A stretch of DNA of 36,634 nt, taken from positions 1 to 36,634 of the forward strand of contig PHDQ01000004.1 in the NCBI GenBank assembly GCA_002841025.1, read 5' to 3'. A model generated the notes under the pieces. It saw only the letters and a list, made by a program, of their open reading frames with translations. It ran no database searches and was not told the DNA's origin. The position numbers and the translations under genes are program-made. Position 1 is the first letter of the stretch; every line of letters begins with the position of its first letter. Positions 1 to 7,474 of this stretch are shown here, one piece after another. This stretch comes from Bacteroidetes bacterium HGW-Bacteroidetes-13. Lineage in GTDB: Bacteria > Bacteroidota > Bacteroidia > Flavobacteriales > Flavobacteriaceae.

Positions 1-1077
1 CCTTTTATCAATAGCGAAGCATTACAAAGCCGCATTTCCGATTTGTCAAAGCAGGTTGCCAATGATTTGGGCGATATCAGACCGCTATTTGTCGGTATTT
101 TGAACGGCAGTTTTATGTTTGTTTCAGATTTTTTAAAAAATTACCCAAACGATTGTGAGCTGAGTTTCATCAAATTGGCTTCTTATGTAGGAACAGAAAG
201 TTCTCAGCAAGTTCGCACGCTCTTCGGTCTGGATGAAGACTTGACCGGCAGAACCGTCGTCATTCTTGAAGACATTGTGGATACCGGTCACACTTTGGAA
301 GAAATTAACCATATTTTTAAGAAAAAAGGTGTTGAAAAACTACTGATTACCACTCTTTTCTTTAAACCTGAGTCCTATAAAAAAACGATGCCGATAGACT
401 ATGTTGGATTTGAAATTCCAAACAAATTCATTGTTGGTTTTGGTTTAGACTATGACGGTTTGGGAAGAAATCTACCGCAAATTTATCAATTGCATACACA
501 AGAAATGAAAAACATCGTTTTGTTTGGCCCTCCGGGCGCAGGCAAAGGGACGCAGGCAACCATATTGAAAGAAAAATACCATTTGGTTCATATCTCCACC
601 GGCGATGTTTTCCGATTCAATATAAAAAACAGCACACCCCTTGGCGAGAAAGCAAAAACCTATATCGACAAAGGATTGTTGGTTCCGGACAGCATTACCA
701 TCGGCATGCTCGAAGCGGAAGTTGAGAAAAATCCGAATGCAAAAGGTTTTATTTTTGACGGTTTCCCAAGAACCAAAGAACAGGCAAATAAATTGGACGA
801 GTTGCTCAAACGCAAAGGACAATCGGTCAATGCGATGATTGCGCTCGAAGTGGAAGACAATATTTTGGTGGAAAGATTGCTCGAACGCGGAAAAACAAGC
901 GGTCGTCCGGATGATTCCAACGAAATGGTCATTCGCAAGCGAATCAAGGTTTATTACGATGAGACAGCTGTTTTAAAAGAATATTACCAAGCACAAAATA
1001 AATATTTCGGCATCAACGGTATTGGCGAAATCGAGGATATTACCCAACGCGTCAGTCAAGTGATTGATACGTTATAA
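1..1077 (+). CDS. adk: Bifunctional hypoxanthine phosphoribosyltransferase-adenylate kinase fusion (5' partial)
   Basis: The reading frame is open from base 1, so the true start lies upstream and some N-terminal residues are missing. The first part is a type I phosphoribosyltransferase of the HPRT family, with the PRPP loop VVILEDIVDTGHTL and the C-terminal GFGLDYDGLGRNLP motif; it should salvage hypoxanthine or guanine using PRPP. From the internal Met at 505 there is a complete adenylate kinase of about 190 residues: P-loop GPPGAGKGTQ, STGDVFR, FDGFPRTKEQA and a short, Zn-free LID (RGKTSGRPDDS). It interconverts AMP, ADP and ATP in the cytoplasm. The two parts are in one frame with no stop between them. 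Fusions of this kind are known in Flavobacteriia. Separate translation from 505 is possible but has no visible ribosome binding site. It is followed 14 nt later by obg. Confidence 0.95.
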   Translation, partial: PFINSEALQSRISDLSKQVANDLGDIRPLFVGILNGSFMFVSDFLKNYPNDCELSFIKLASYVGTESSQQVRTLFGLDEDLTGRTVVILEDIVDTGHTLEEINHIFKKKGVEKLLITTLFFKPESYKKTMPIDYVGFEIPNKFIVGFGLDYDGLGRNLPQIYQLHTQEMKNIVLFGPPGAGKGTQATILKEKYHLVHISTGDVFRFNIKNSTPLGEKAKTYIDKGLLVPDSITIGMLEAEVEKNPNAKGFIFDGFPRTKEQANKLDELLKRKGQSVNAMIALEVEDNILVERLLERGKTSGRPDDSNEMVIRKRIKVYYDETAVLKEYYQAQNKYFGINGIGEIEDITQRVSQVIDTL

Positions 1078-1091
1078 TTTAATTAGAAAAA

Positions 1092-2093
1092 ATGACGGAA
1101 GGCAATTTTGTTGATTATGTAAAGATGTATGTTTCTTCCGGAAAAGGAGGGAAAGGATCCGCCCATTTACGTCGTGAAAAATACATTCCTAAAGGTGGCC
1201 CAGATGGTGGAGACGGTGGACGAGGCGGACACGTAATCATCAGAGGAAACAAAAATCTTTGGACACTTTATCACCTCAAATTTGCCAAGCATGCCCGCGC
1301 CGAGCATGGCGGTGACGGTGCTTCCAACAGAAGTACGGGAGCCGACGGGAAAGATACTTTTGTAGAAGTACCATTGGGAAGCATCATACGCGATGCGGAA
1401 ACCAATGATATCTTGTTTGAAATTACCGAAGACGGACAAACAAAAATTATCGCGGAAGGCGGTAAAGGCGGATTGGGAAACTGGCATTTTAGAACGGCCA
1501 CACACCAGACACCGCGATTCTCGCAACCCGGTATTCCGCTACAAGAACGCGACATCATCATCGAACTGAAAATATTGGCCGATGTGGGCTTGGTAGGATT
1601 TCCGAATGCCGGAAAATCTACTCTGCTATCGGTTATCACTGCGGCTAAACCCAAAATTGCCGACTATCCGTTCACCACGCTCAAACCCAATTTGGGCATC
1701 GTCCCGTACAGAGAATTCCAATCGTTTGTGGTGGCCGATATTCCCGGTATCATCGAAGGAGCTTCTGATGGTAAAGGTTTGGGACTTCGCTTTCTTCGAC
1801 ACATCGAAAGAAATTCGATTTTGTTGTTTCTGATTCCTGCCGATGAAAAAGACTTGAACAAAGCCTATAAAATTTTATTGGGAGAGCTCAAGAAATTTAA
1901 TCCGGAGTTGTTGACAAAACCGAGGGTTATCGCCGTTTCTAAATCCGATTTGTTGGATGAAGAATTAAAAGATGAGCTTCAAAAAAGTTTGAAAAAGCAG
2001 TGGAAATTTCCTTTTCTTTTCATTTCTTCAGTTGCCCAACAAGGTCTTACGGAGTTGAAAGACAAGTTGTGGGAAATCCTCAATGAGGAATAA
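1092..2093 (+). CDS. obg: GTPase Obg/CgtA
   Basis: Obg-family GTPase, 333 residues, involved in late 50S subunit assembly and stress or growth control at the ribosome. The glycine-rich Obg fold occupies about residues 1-158 ([21 protein letters not shown]). The G domain follows, with G1 GFPNAGKS (169-176), switch [11 protein letters not shown] (216-224), G4 as SKSD (283-286) and G5 near SSVA (312-315). The variable C-terminal OCT domain seen in some Obg proteins is absent. The start ATG lies 14 nt after the hpt-adk stop, so the two are probably co-transcribed and put a purine-nucleotide enzyme beside a nucleotide-sensing GTPase. Family assignment is secure. Confidence 0.96.
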   Translation: MTEGNFVDYVKMYVSSGKGGKGSAHLRREKYIPKGGPDGGDGGRGGHVIIRGNKNLWTLYHLKFAKHARAEHGGDGASNRSTGADGKDTFVEVPLGSIIRDAETNDILFEITEDGQTKIIAEGGKGGLGNWHFRTATHQTPRFSQPGIPLQERDIIIELKILADVGLVGFPNAGKSTLLSVITAAKPKIADYPFTTLKPNLGIVPYREFQSFVVADIPGIIEGASDGKGLGLRFLRHIERNSILLFLIPADEKDLNKAYKILLGELKKFNPELLTKPRVIAVSKSDLLDEELKDELQKSLKKQWKFPFLFISSVAQQGLTELKDKLWEILNEE

Positions 2094-2204
2094 TCAACCT
2101 AAACCGCATTTTAGGCTTTGCAAACTTTGTGACTTTTTGGTGAAAAAATAACTACAGCGGCATTAAGAAATAGCAATTGAATTTTCTATCCGCCACTTTT
2201 CAAG

Positions 2205-2212
2205 TATCTTTA
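2205..2212 (+). promoter_or_regulatory. Candidate -7 promoter element for rarA
   Basis: TATCTTTA matches the Bacteroidota -7 consensus TAnnTTTG at all but the last base and lies 18 nt before the rarA ATG. No well-spaced -33 TTG is clear; the nearest, at 2177-2179, is 25 nt upstream. This is a weak prediction. Confidence 0.33.
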
Positions 2213-2230
2213 CGCATATTTGATTAAAAA

Positions 2231-3511
2231 ATGACCAGCATACCTTTAGCCGAACGCATGCGTCCCACTTGCTTGGATGAATTTGTGGGTCAGGCACATT
2301 TGGTGGGAGAACACGGGTTTTTGCGCCAACACATCTTGAAGGGTTTTGTACCTTCTCTGATTTTGTGGGGACCGCCCGGTGTTGGAAAAACCACCTTGGC
2401 TTCGATCATTGCCAAACAATCGCAACGACCTTTTTATCAGTTGAGCGCCATCAATGCGAGCGTCAAGGATGTAAGAGAAATAATCGACAAAGCCAAGTCG
2501 GACAAAGGTATTTTTACCGCCAAAAACCCCATTCTTTTCATTGATGAAATACATCGATTCAGCAAATCACAGCAAGATTCTTTGTTGGCGGCTGTCGAGA
2601 AAGGCTGGATTACGCTGATTGGCGCTACTACAGAAAATCCGAGTTTTGAAGTGATTTCGGCTTTGTTGTCGCGCTGTCAGGTGTATGTTTTAAACGATTT
2701 TGAAAAGGCGGATATGCTTTTGCTCATCCAAAGAGCCATTGAGACGGATGCATTGTTCAAGGAAAAAGACATTCAATTAAAGGAAACCAACGCCTTGCTT
2801 CATCTTTCCGGAGGCGATGGAAGAAAGTTGCTCAACTTACTCGAATTGGTGGTGCTTGCTTCCAATGAAGAAACCATCGCGATTACAGACGAAAAGGTTT
2901 TGGAACTGGTGCAAAAAAATCCGTTGCGGTATGACAAAACCGGGGAAATGCACTACGACATTGTCTCTGCTTTTATCAAATCCATTCGCGGCAGCGACCC
3001 GAATGCTGCGGTCTATTATTTGGCTCGCATGATAGAAGGCGGTGAAGATGTTAAATTCATTGCCAGACGCATGCTTATTTTGGCTTCCGAAGACATTGGC
3101 AATGCCAACCCAACGGCTTTGATTATGGCCAACAATACTTTTCAGGCTGTAGCCGTAGTGGGTAATCCTGAGTCGCGGATTATCTTGAGTCAATGCGCTA
3201 TTTATCTGGCGACTTCGCCCAAAAGCAACAGCAGCTATATGGCTATCAATCAGGCGCAAGAATTGGTCACAAAAACAGGAAATTTGCCTGTGCCACTGCA
3301 TTTGCGCAACGCGCCAACCAAGCTGATGAAGGATTTAGATTACGGAAAGTCATATAAATATGCGCACAATTATGCGGGTAATTTCGCTGAGCAAAACTTT
3401 CTGCCGGACGAAATTGACGGAACGAAATTGTATGAACCCGGACAAAACCAACGGGAGTTTTCCATCCGCGAATTTCTCAAAAAACTTTGGGGGAAGAAAT
3501 ACGGTTATTGA
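2231..3511 (+). CDS. rarA: Replication-associated recombination protein RarA/MgsA (AAA+ ATPase)
   Basis: AAA+ ATPase of the RarA/MgsA/WRNIP1 family, 426 residues, related to clamp-loader and RuvB ATPases and acting at stalled replication forks. The Walker A motif is GPPGVGKTT (47-55), Walker B is [10 protein letters not shown] (about 101-110), sensor 1 is [10 protein letters not shown], and the arginine-finger region is LLSRC. The C-terminal half carries the typical MgsA tetramerisation region ([28 protein letters not shown], given here only as a landmark of about 28 residues starting near 245). Confidence 0.95.
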   Translation: MTSIPLAERMRPTCLDEFVGQAHLVGEHGFLRQHILKGFVPSLILWGPPGVGKTTLASIIAKQSQRPFYQLSAINASVKDVREIIDKAKSDKGIFTAKNPILFIDEIHRFSKSQQDSLLAAVEKGWITLIGATTENPSFEVISALLSRCQVYVLNDFEKADMLLLIQRAIETDALFKEKDIQLKETNALLHLSGGDGRKLLNLLELVVLASNEETIAITDEKVLELVQKNPLRYDKTGEMHYDIVSAFIKSIRGSDPNAAVYYLARMIEGGEDVKFIARRMLILASEDIGNANPTALIMANNTFQAVAVVGNPESRIILSQCAIYLATSPKSNSSYMAINQAQELVTKTGNLPVPLHLRNAPTKLMKDLDYGKSYKYAHNYAGNFAEQNFLPDEIDGTKLYEPGQNQREFSIREFLKKLWGKKYGY

Positions 3512-4345
3512 TTATTGCTTCTTAAACACTTTAGTTTCCGATTTTCCATTCGCATCGGTAAGTTCAATGGTTAAGTTTCCTTGCGCATCAAAATACCCGA
3601 TGGTGGTTTGTTTTTTGTAAGTCGTTAGGAAGATACCGGGTTGCCCGGTGGGTTTGAGCGTGGCAATCATTCCGTAATTGACCACATCGTCTATCACTGA
3701 TTTTTTGTATAGTTCAAATCCTTTGTCGTTGGGTTTCAACATATAGGAATCACCATCGGCGACCATGTCAACAATGGAAGTTTCTACCACCGGAATGACG
3801 GCGTTTGCAGCGGGCGTTTGCACAACGATTTGCTGTTGAACAGTCTGTGGTTGGTAATTTTGCTGTTGAACTACATTTTGTGCGCCCGGCAATACGTTTT
3901 TAGTGATTGCAGCATTGTAGTTGTATTTGTAATCGACTGCATCCAAAGACTGCAAGGCGTTGCGAAGCGATTCTTGGTAAGACTGTCTGAAATCTTTCGA
4001 GTTGCTCGAACCTTCTTCGGACATAAAAACCGCTTGGTTGTTGCAATTGATTAAATCTACATTGGTTTTGCTCGAAAACATAGTCGATTTGTTTCTCACT
4101 TGTGCTTTCAAAGCCAAGCAGTTGTTAACGGCTAATTCTGGGGGAAAATTCTCATCGTTGAAATAAACCTCAAATCCTTTTTTCTCTAAGTATTGTTTGA
4201 GCAACGAATTGAGCATGTACTTATCCGGTTCGTTCAAAAAATCGAACTGATGCGGGACAATTACATATTTAAAATCATTGATATTTGATTGACCGAAAGT
4301 GTGTAGGCTAAAGGTAAGGATTAGCGCAATAAGAACATTCTTCAT
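3512..4345 (-). CDS. Secreted protein of unknown function
   Basis: A 277-residue protein of unrecognised function. It begins with a signal peptide (MKNVLIALILTFSLHTFGQ) ending in an alanine-poor but plausible cleavage site after GQ, so it should be periplasmic or outer-membrane associated. No lipobox is seen. Residues about 20-125 form a compact alpha/beta-looking region (YVIVPHQFDF, KGFEVYF, DLINCNNQAVF). Residues about 150-185 are Gln-rich and low in complexity (VVQQQNYQPQ). The last 80 residues look beta-rich (TYKKQTTIGYFDAQGN). I recall similar uncharacterised proteins in Flavobacteriaceae but cannot name a domain. Its stop directly abuts the convergent rarA stop, and it has about 80 nt of its own upstream sequence without a clear promoter match. 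Confidence 0.8.
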   Translation of the reverse strand: MKNVLIALILTFSLHTFGQSNINDFKYVIVPHQFDFLNEPDKYMLNSLLKQYLEKKGFEVYFNDENFPPELAVNNCLALKAQVRNKSTMFSSKTNVDLINCNNQAVFMSEEGSSNSKDFRQSYQESLRNALQSLDAVDYKYNYNAAITKNVLPGAQNVVQQQNYQPQTVQQQIVVQTPAANAVIPVVETSIVDMVADGDSYMLKPNDKGFELYKKSVIDDVVNYGMIATLKPTGQPGIFLTTYKKQTTIGYFDAQGNLTIELTDANGKSETKVFKKQ

Positions 4346-4425
4346 GGTGGAGGTAGATTATTTGTAGGATGTTTTTAAATAGTATAAAGGAAAAACAATT
4401 CGGCTAATGTATTAATTTTTTCAAT

Positions 4426-5115
4426 TTAAAGGTATGTTTTTAACAAGCCGAGGTGATTTATTTCCAATGTTTTCATTTTGATACTTGAATCTTTTGGATT
4501 GTAAAAAATGGCACGCATTCCAAAATCCAATGCGCCCAATATATCAGCTTCCAAATTGTCTCCCACCATTATACTATGGTTTGGTTTTGAGCCTGCAGTT
4601 GTGACGGCATATTCGAAAATTTTCGGATTTGGTTTTTTTACACCCGCAGCCTCGGAGGTAATGATGTGATTGAAGTAGTTTTCAATTCCTGAGCCTTTTA
4701 TTTTTTTGGATTGGATGTGGTCAAAACCGTTGGTGATGATGTGAAGTTTGTATTTGGGTTTGAGGTATTCCAAAACGTCCAATGCGCCGTCAATCAGGTG
4801 ATTGTGCGCAGTTAGGTTTTCCAAATATTCCAATGAAAGCGCATGTATCATCGGGTCGGAAACGTTTCTGTTTACGGCTGCAAAAGTGTCTTTCAGCCGG
4901 TGGTAGCGCAAGTCTTCCGAGTTTATTTTGTCTTCGCGATACAGCTTCCAGTATTGATCATTGATGGCTTCATAGTGTGTCAAAAACGCATCCAAATCAA
5001 GTTTTATTTGGTGTTTTTTAAACAAATAGAAAAAGGCGAGTTTTGAGTTTTTATCAAAGTCCCAAAGCGTGTGATCTAAATCAAAAAAAACATCGGTGAT
5101 CGGATTCAATTGCAT
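4426..5115 (-). CDS. HAD-superfamily phosphatase, YjjG type (pyrimidine nucleotidase-like)
   Basis: HAD subfamily IA hydrolase, 229 residues from the ATG at 5115. Motif I is DVFFDLDHTLWDF with nucleophile D12 and acid D14, motif II is ITNG (T128), motif III is GVKKPNP (K160/K161), and motif IV is VGDNLEAD (D186, D191). A helical cap lies between motifs I and II. The DLDHTLWDF signature and the cap fit YjjG-type noncanonical pyrimidine nucleotidases, which clean modified nucleoside monophosphates. The exact substrate cannot be read from sequence. A start 15 codons further upstream is possible, but homology begins at MQLNPITDVFFD, and starting at 5115 gives a 10-nt overlap with the upstream gene's end, typical of translational coupling. 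Confidence 0.88.
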   Translation of the reverse strand: MQLNPITDVFFDLDHTLWDFDKNSKLAFFYLFKKHQIKLDLDAFLTHYEAINDQYWKLYREDKINSEDLRYHRLKDTFAAVNRNVSDPMIHALSLEYLENLTAHNHLIDGALDVLEYLKPKYKLHIITNGFDHIQSKKIKGSGIENYFNHIITSEAAGVKKPNPKIFEYAVTTAGSKPNHSIMVGDNLEADILGALDFGMRAIFYNPKDSSIKMKTLEINHLGLLKTYL

Positions 5116-6407
5116 AATTGTTTTAATAATTTTATATAGCTGGCACGCCATCCACGCCAATGATCCATTTGGCTAAACGTATAATTGTGAAATACGGTGA
5201 TAAAAGTACCGTGATTTGCTTTTACTATTTCTAATAAAGATGTTAATTTTTTATTACGCTCCGATATGGAGTCAATTTTTTGCAGAGCGGCATCTAATGC
5301 ACAGAAGGGAAACACTTTCAATGGCGTTTGGATTTCGTAGCCCAAATCATAAAAATAAAATGGAAATGAAGTGCTGGCTCTAAAACCTAAATGTGTTGCA
5401 TATCCCATGGTGTAGTCTTCACGGATTTCTAATTCGATTAATTTTCGATACGTTTCCGGTAAGTTGAGCTTGGTGAATGATTGCCTCACCCTATCTGTTT
5501 TTCGGTGGATGATATTTTCCAAACGTTCCTTTTCCACACGCATTTTATTGGCATCATTTTGTGCCAAAAAAGAAATTTTAAGTCCGACACTTGCCTTGTC
5601 TGCCAAATCCTTGATGAGTAGTTTGAACTTTGGCTCGCTTATACTCAGGCTTTTATCATACGCGCTGATTTCGGATAGTAAAAAGAAGAAGCGAATCTCG
5701 ACCGGATATTTTTCGTGTTCGCCCAATATCCATTCATAGATGTCGTACGGATCGTTTCGCAACCGAAGATGAACCAATGCTCTTCGCCACAAATGATTGA
5801 ATTTCAATTGATAGATGTTTTTGGAAATTTCAATCAAATTTCTCAATACACTTTTGCAGCGGTAAGCGTAGGCTTCGGGAATATCCAAAATGCTGATTGC
5901 TTTGAATGCAGGGCTTTCAAAGACTTTTTCGGGGAATTTGGCTTGTAAAATTTCCTTGAATTTTAGCGCCCAAATATCCACCACCGGAATTTCCAAAAAA
6001 TTATTTTTTCCGGCAATGCCTTCGCCAACGGGAAATCGTCCGAATTCATCTTTGACATGCGGAAGATATTCTTCGTATCGACTGAGTAGATAGAAACTAG
6101 CTGCAAAAATATCAAATGGGATTGCGCTTTTTTCCCCGACTGAGAAAAAACAGGGCGTATCGTCCCAATTATCAATGTGAATTTCGATATCTGAAATTCC
6201 TCTGTCAAAAAGCAAATCATGGTTTTTTACAAATAATTCATTGCCCAAAGCTTGTTTGGAATACGACATTTTCAGGTCATCATGGGCAACAAAATCCTCA
6301 ACCCGCGAAGTAAATTCAACCGGAATGTTTAATATTCGCACACAAATTTGCCGAAAGATATAAACCAATCGAGGGGTGATTTTGTGGCTGTAAATGAGTA
6401 GCGGCAA
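5106..6407 (-). CDS. Polysaccharide deacetylase-like protein with altered active site
   Basis: A 433-residue protein resembling the flavobacterial group annotated as polysaccharide deacetylase family or DUF7033 proteins (family recalled, not searched). Landmarks are ITPRLVYIF at the N-terminus, PFDIFAASFYLLSRYEEYLPH near 97-117, LNLPETYRKLIELEIREDYTMGY (315-336), and TVFHNYTF near 404-411. The first catalytic motif of NodB enzymes, usually DxD, reads DIP at 175-177. The His-rich metal motif (HPSY-type) appears replaced by SFLAQND (279-285), so deacetylase activity is doubtful. The start must be TTG at 6407: an in-frame TAA lies five codons upstream, and homology begins at once (PLLIYSHKITPR). 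Its 3' end overlaps the HAD gene by 10 nt. Confidence 0.75.
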   Translation of the reverse strand: MPLLIYSHKITPRLVYIFRQICVRILNIPVEFTSRVEDFVAHDDLKMSYSKQALGNELFVKNHDLLFDRGISDIEIHIDNWDDTPCFFSVGEKSAIPFDIFAASFYLLSRYEEYLPHVKDEFGRFPVGEGIAGKNNFLEIPVVDIWALKFKEILQAKFPEKVFESPAFKAISILDIPEAYAYRCKSVLRNLIEISKNIYQLKFNHLWRRALVHLRLRNDPYDIYEWILGEHEKYPVEIRFFFLLSEISAYDKSLSISEPKFKLLIKDLADKASVGLKISFLAQNDANKMRVEKERLENIIHRKTDRVRQSFTKLNLPETYRKLIELEIREDYTMGYATHLGFRASTSFPFYFYDLGYEIQTPLKVFPFCALDAALQKIDSISERNKKLTSLLEIVKANHGTFITVFHNYTFSQMDHWRGWRASYIKLLKQLCN

Positions 6408-6428
6408 GGTGAAGCGATTTTAGATTAA

Positions 6429-6491
6429 TGAATTATGAATTATGAATTGTGAATTGTGAATTGTGAATTGTGATTTACGAATTGTGAATTA
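6429..6491. repeat. Short tandem heptanucleotide array (TGAATTG/TGAATTA)
   Basis: Six consecutive 7-bp units run from 6429 to 6470 (two TGAATTA, then four TGAATTG). They are followed by a degenerate unit and two more copies ending at 6491. The array lies immediately upstream of the TTG-started deacetylase-like gene, where its promoter should be, so copy-number change could affect expression. It has none of the spacer structure of a CRISPR array. Confidence 0.8.
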
Positions 6492-6548
6492 ATTATTTAC
6501 TGTTTTTTGATTACGGGGTAACGAGTTTAAAAAATTTGTCTATTGCCT

Positions 6549-6570
6549 ACCTGCCTGCCGGCAGGCAGGT
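6549..6570. repeat. Perfect 22-bp GC-rich palindrome
   Basis: Each arm is ACCTGCCTGCC, so the whole site is a perfect inverted repeat with no loop. It is markedly GC-rich in AT-rich surroundings. It lies 21 nt downstream of the radC stop. There is no T-tract on the radC strand after it, so it is not a standard intrinsic terminator. I recall similar CCTGCCTGCCGGCAGG sequences as dispersed repeats in bacterial genomes; only one copy is in this window. Confidence 0.75.
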
Positions 6571-6591
6571 TGCCTATTGTCTTCGGGCTTC

Positions 6592-7290
6592 TCACATCAA
6601 CCCTTCATCGGAAAAACTATAATATTTATTACCCCCGACTATAATATGATCCAGCACCCGAATATCCAAATTTTCGCCGGCTTTTTGAAATTTTTGTGTC
6701 AGGCGTTTGTCCGATTCGCTCGGAACTAAGTTTTCGGTCGGGTGATTGTGGCAAAGTATCATCGACGTTGCGCTCAATTCTAAGGCTTTTCTGAAGGCCA
6801 AACGAACATCAACTGTGGTCGTGCTGATGCCGCCTTTGCTGAGTTGTTCGGTTCGGATGATTTTGGTAGCCTGATTCAGATAAAGTACCCAAAACTCTTC
6901 ATGTGGCAAATCGGAAAGCAGGGGTTCCATGATTTGAAAAACATCTCGGCTGGTGGTGACTTTTTTTCGTTCGATGCTTTCTGTGTTTTGTCGGCGTCTT
7001 CCCAATTCGAGTGTAGCGGCGATGCTGATGGCTTTGGCTTCGCCGATTCCTTTGAATTGCATCAACTGCTCGAGGGTGAGTTTGCCGAGTTCGTTCAGGT
7101 TGTTTTCTACTTTGGCCAAAATCCGTTTGCTCAAATCCACCGCCGATTCGTTTCTACTGCCCGAACCAATCACGATGGCAAGCAATTCTGCATCGCTCAG
7201 GCTGGTTTTGCCTTTCTGCGCTAATTTTTCTCGCGGTCGGTCGTCTTCAGACCATTGTTTAATCGATAGATTTTGGGAGCTGGGATCCAT
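6592..7290 (-). CDS. radC: RadC-family JAMM/MPN protein
   Basis: RadC (UPF0758) family protein, 232 residues from ATG 7290. A helix-hairpin-helix-like segment (QFKGIGEAKA, about 78-87) precedes a JAMM metalloprotease-fold domain with E131/E132 (EEFW) and HNHPTENLVPSESD (H181, H183, S191, D194), the metal-binding signature. The usual HNHPSG reads HNHPTE here. Family members are widespread, and a role in DNA repair was proposed and later questioned; true function is unknown. The alternative start 17 codons upstream would add a tail (MNFFSQKATIFVYKLIE) lying on top of the predicted promoter, so 7290 is preferred. Confidence 0.93.
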   Translation of the reverse strand: MDPSSQNLSIKQWSEDDRPREKLAQKGKTSLSDAELLAIVIGSGSRNESAVDLSKRILAKVENNLNELGKLTLEQLMQFKGIGEAKAISIAATLELGRRRQNTESIERKKVTTSRDVFQIMEPLLSDLPHEEFWVLYLNQATKIIRTEQLSKGGISTTTVDVRLAFRKALELSATSMILCHNHPTENLVPSESDKRLTQKFQKAGENLDIRVLDHIIVGGNKYYSFSDEGLM

Positions 7291-7307
7291 TTCGATAAGC
7301 TTGTAAA

Positions 7308-7341
7308 CAAATATAGTGGCTTTTTGGGAGAAAAAGTTCAA
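7308..7341 (-). promoter_or_regulatory. Promoter candidate for radC
   Basis: On the minus strand TATATTTG (7315-7308) is a perfect TAnnTTTG -7 element, 17 nt before the radC ATG. A TTG at 7341-7339 lies 23 nt upstream, at the long end of spacing reported for Flavobacterium promoters. Confidence 0.55.
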
Positions 7342-7474
7342 CTTAATCGAGTGTGTTTAGAAAACGGGACTTGCAATCGTTTATTTTTATAAATCACCTG
7401 TTTCAAATATCATGGATTTCTTGATAAAAACAGTCGTTTCGAAAACTTGATTTTTACACTTAAGATTAGATCAT

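Noticed and set aside
6429-6491. The short repeat array as a CRISPR
   Set aside because: Units are 7 bp and contiguous, with no spacers and no cas genes nearby.
6549-6570. The palindrome as the radC terminator
   Set aside because: No T-tract follows it on the minus strand, and it has no loop.
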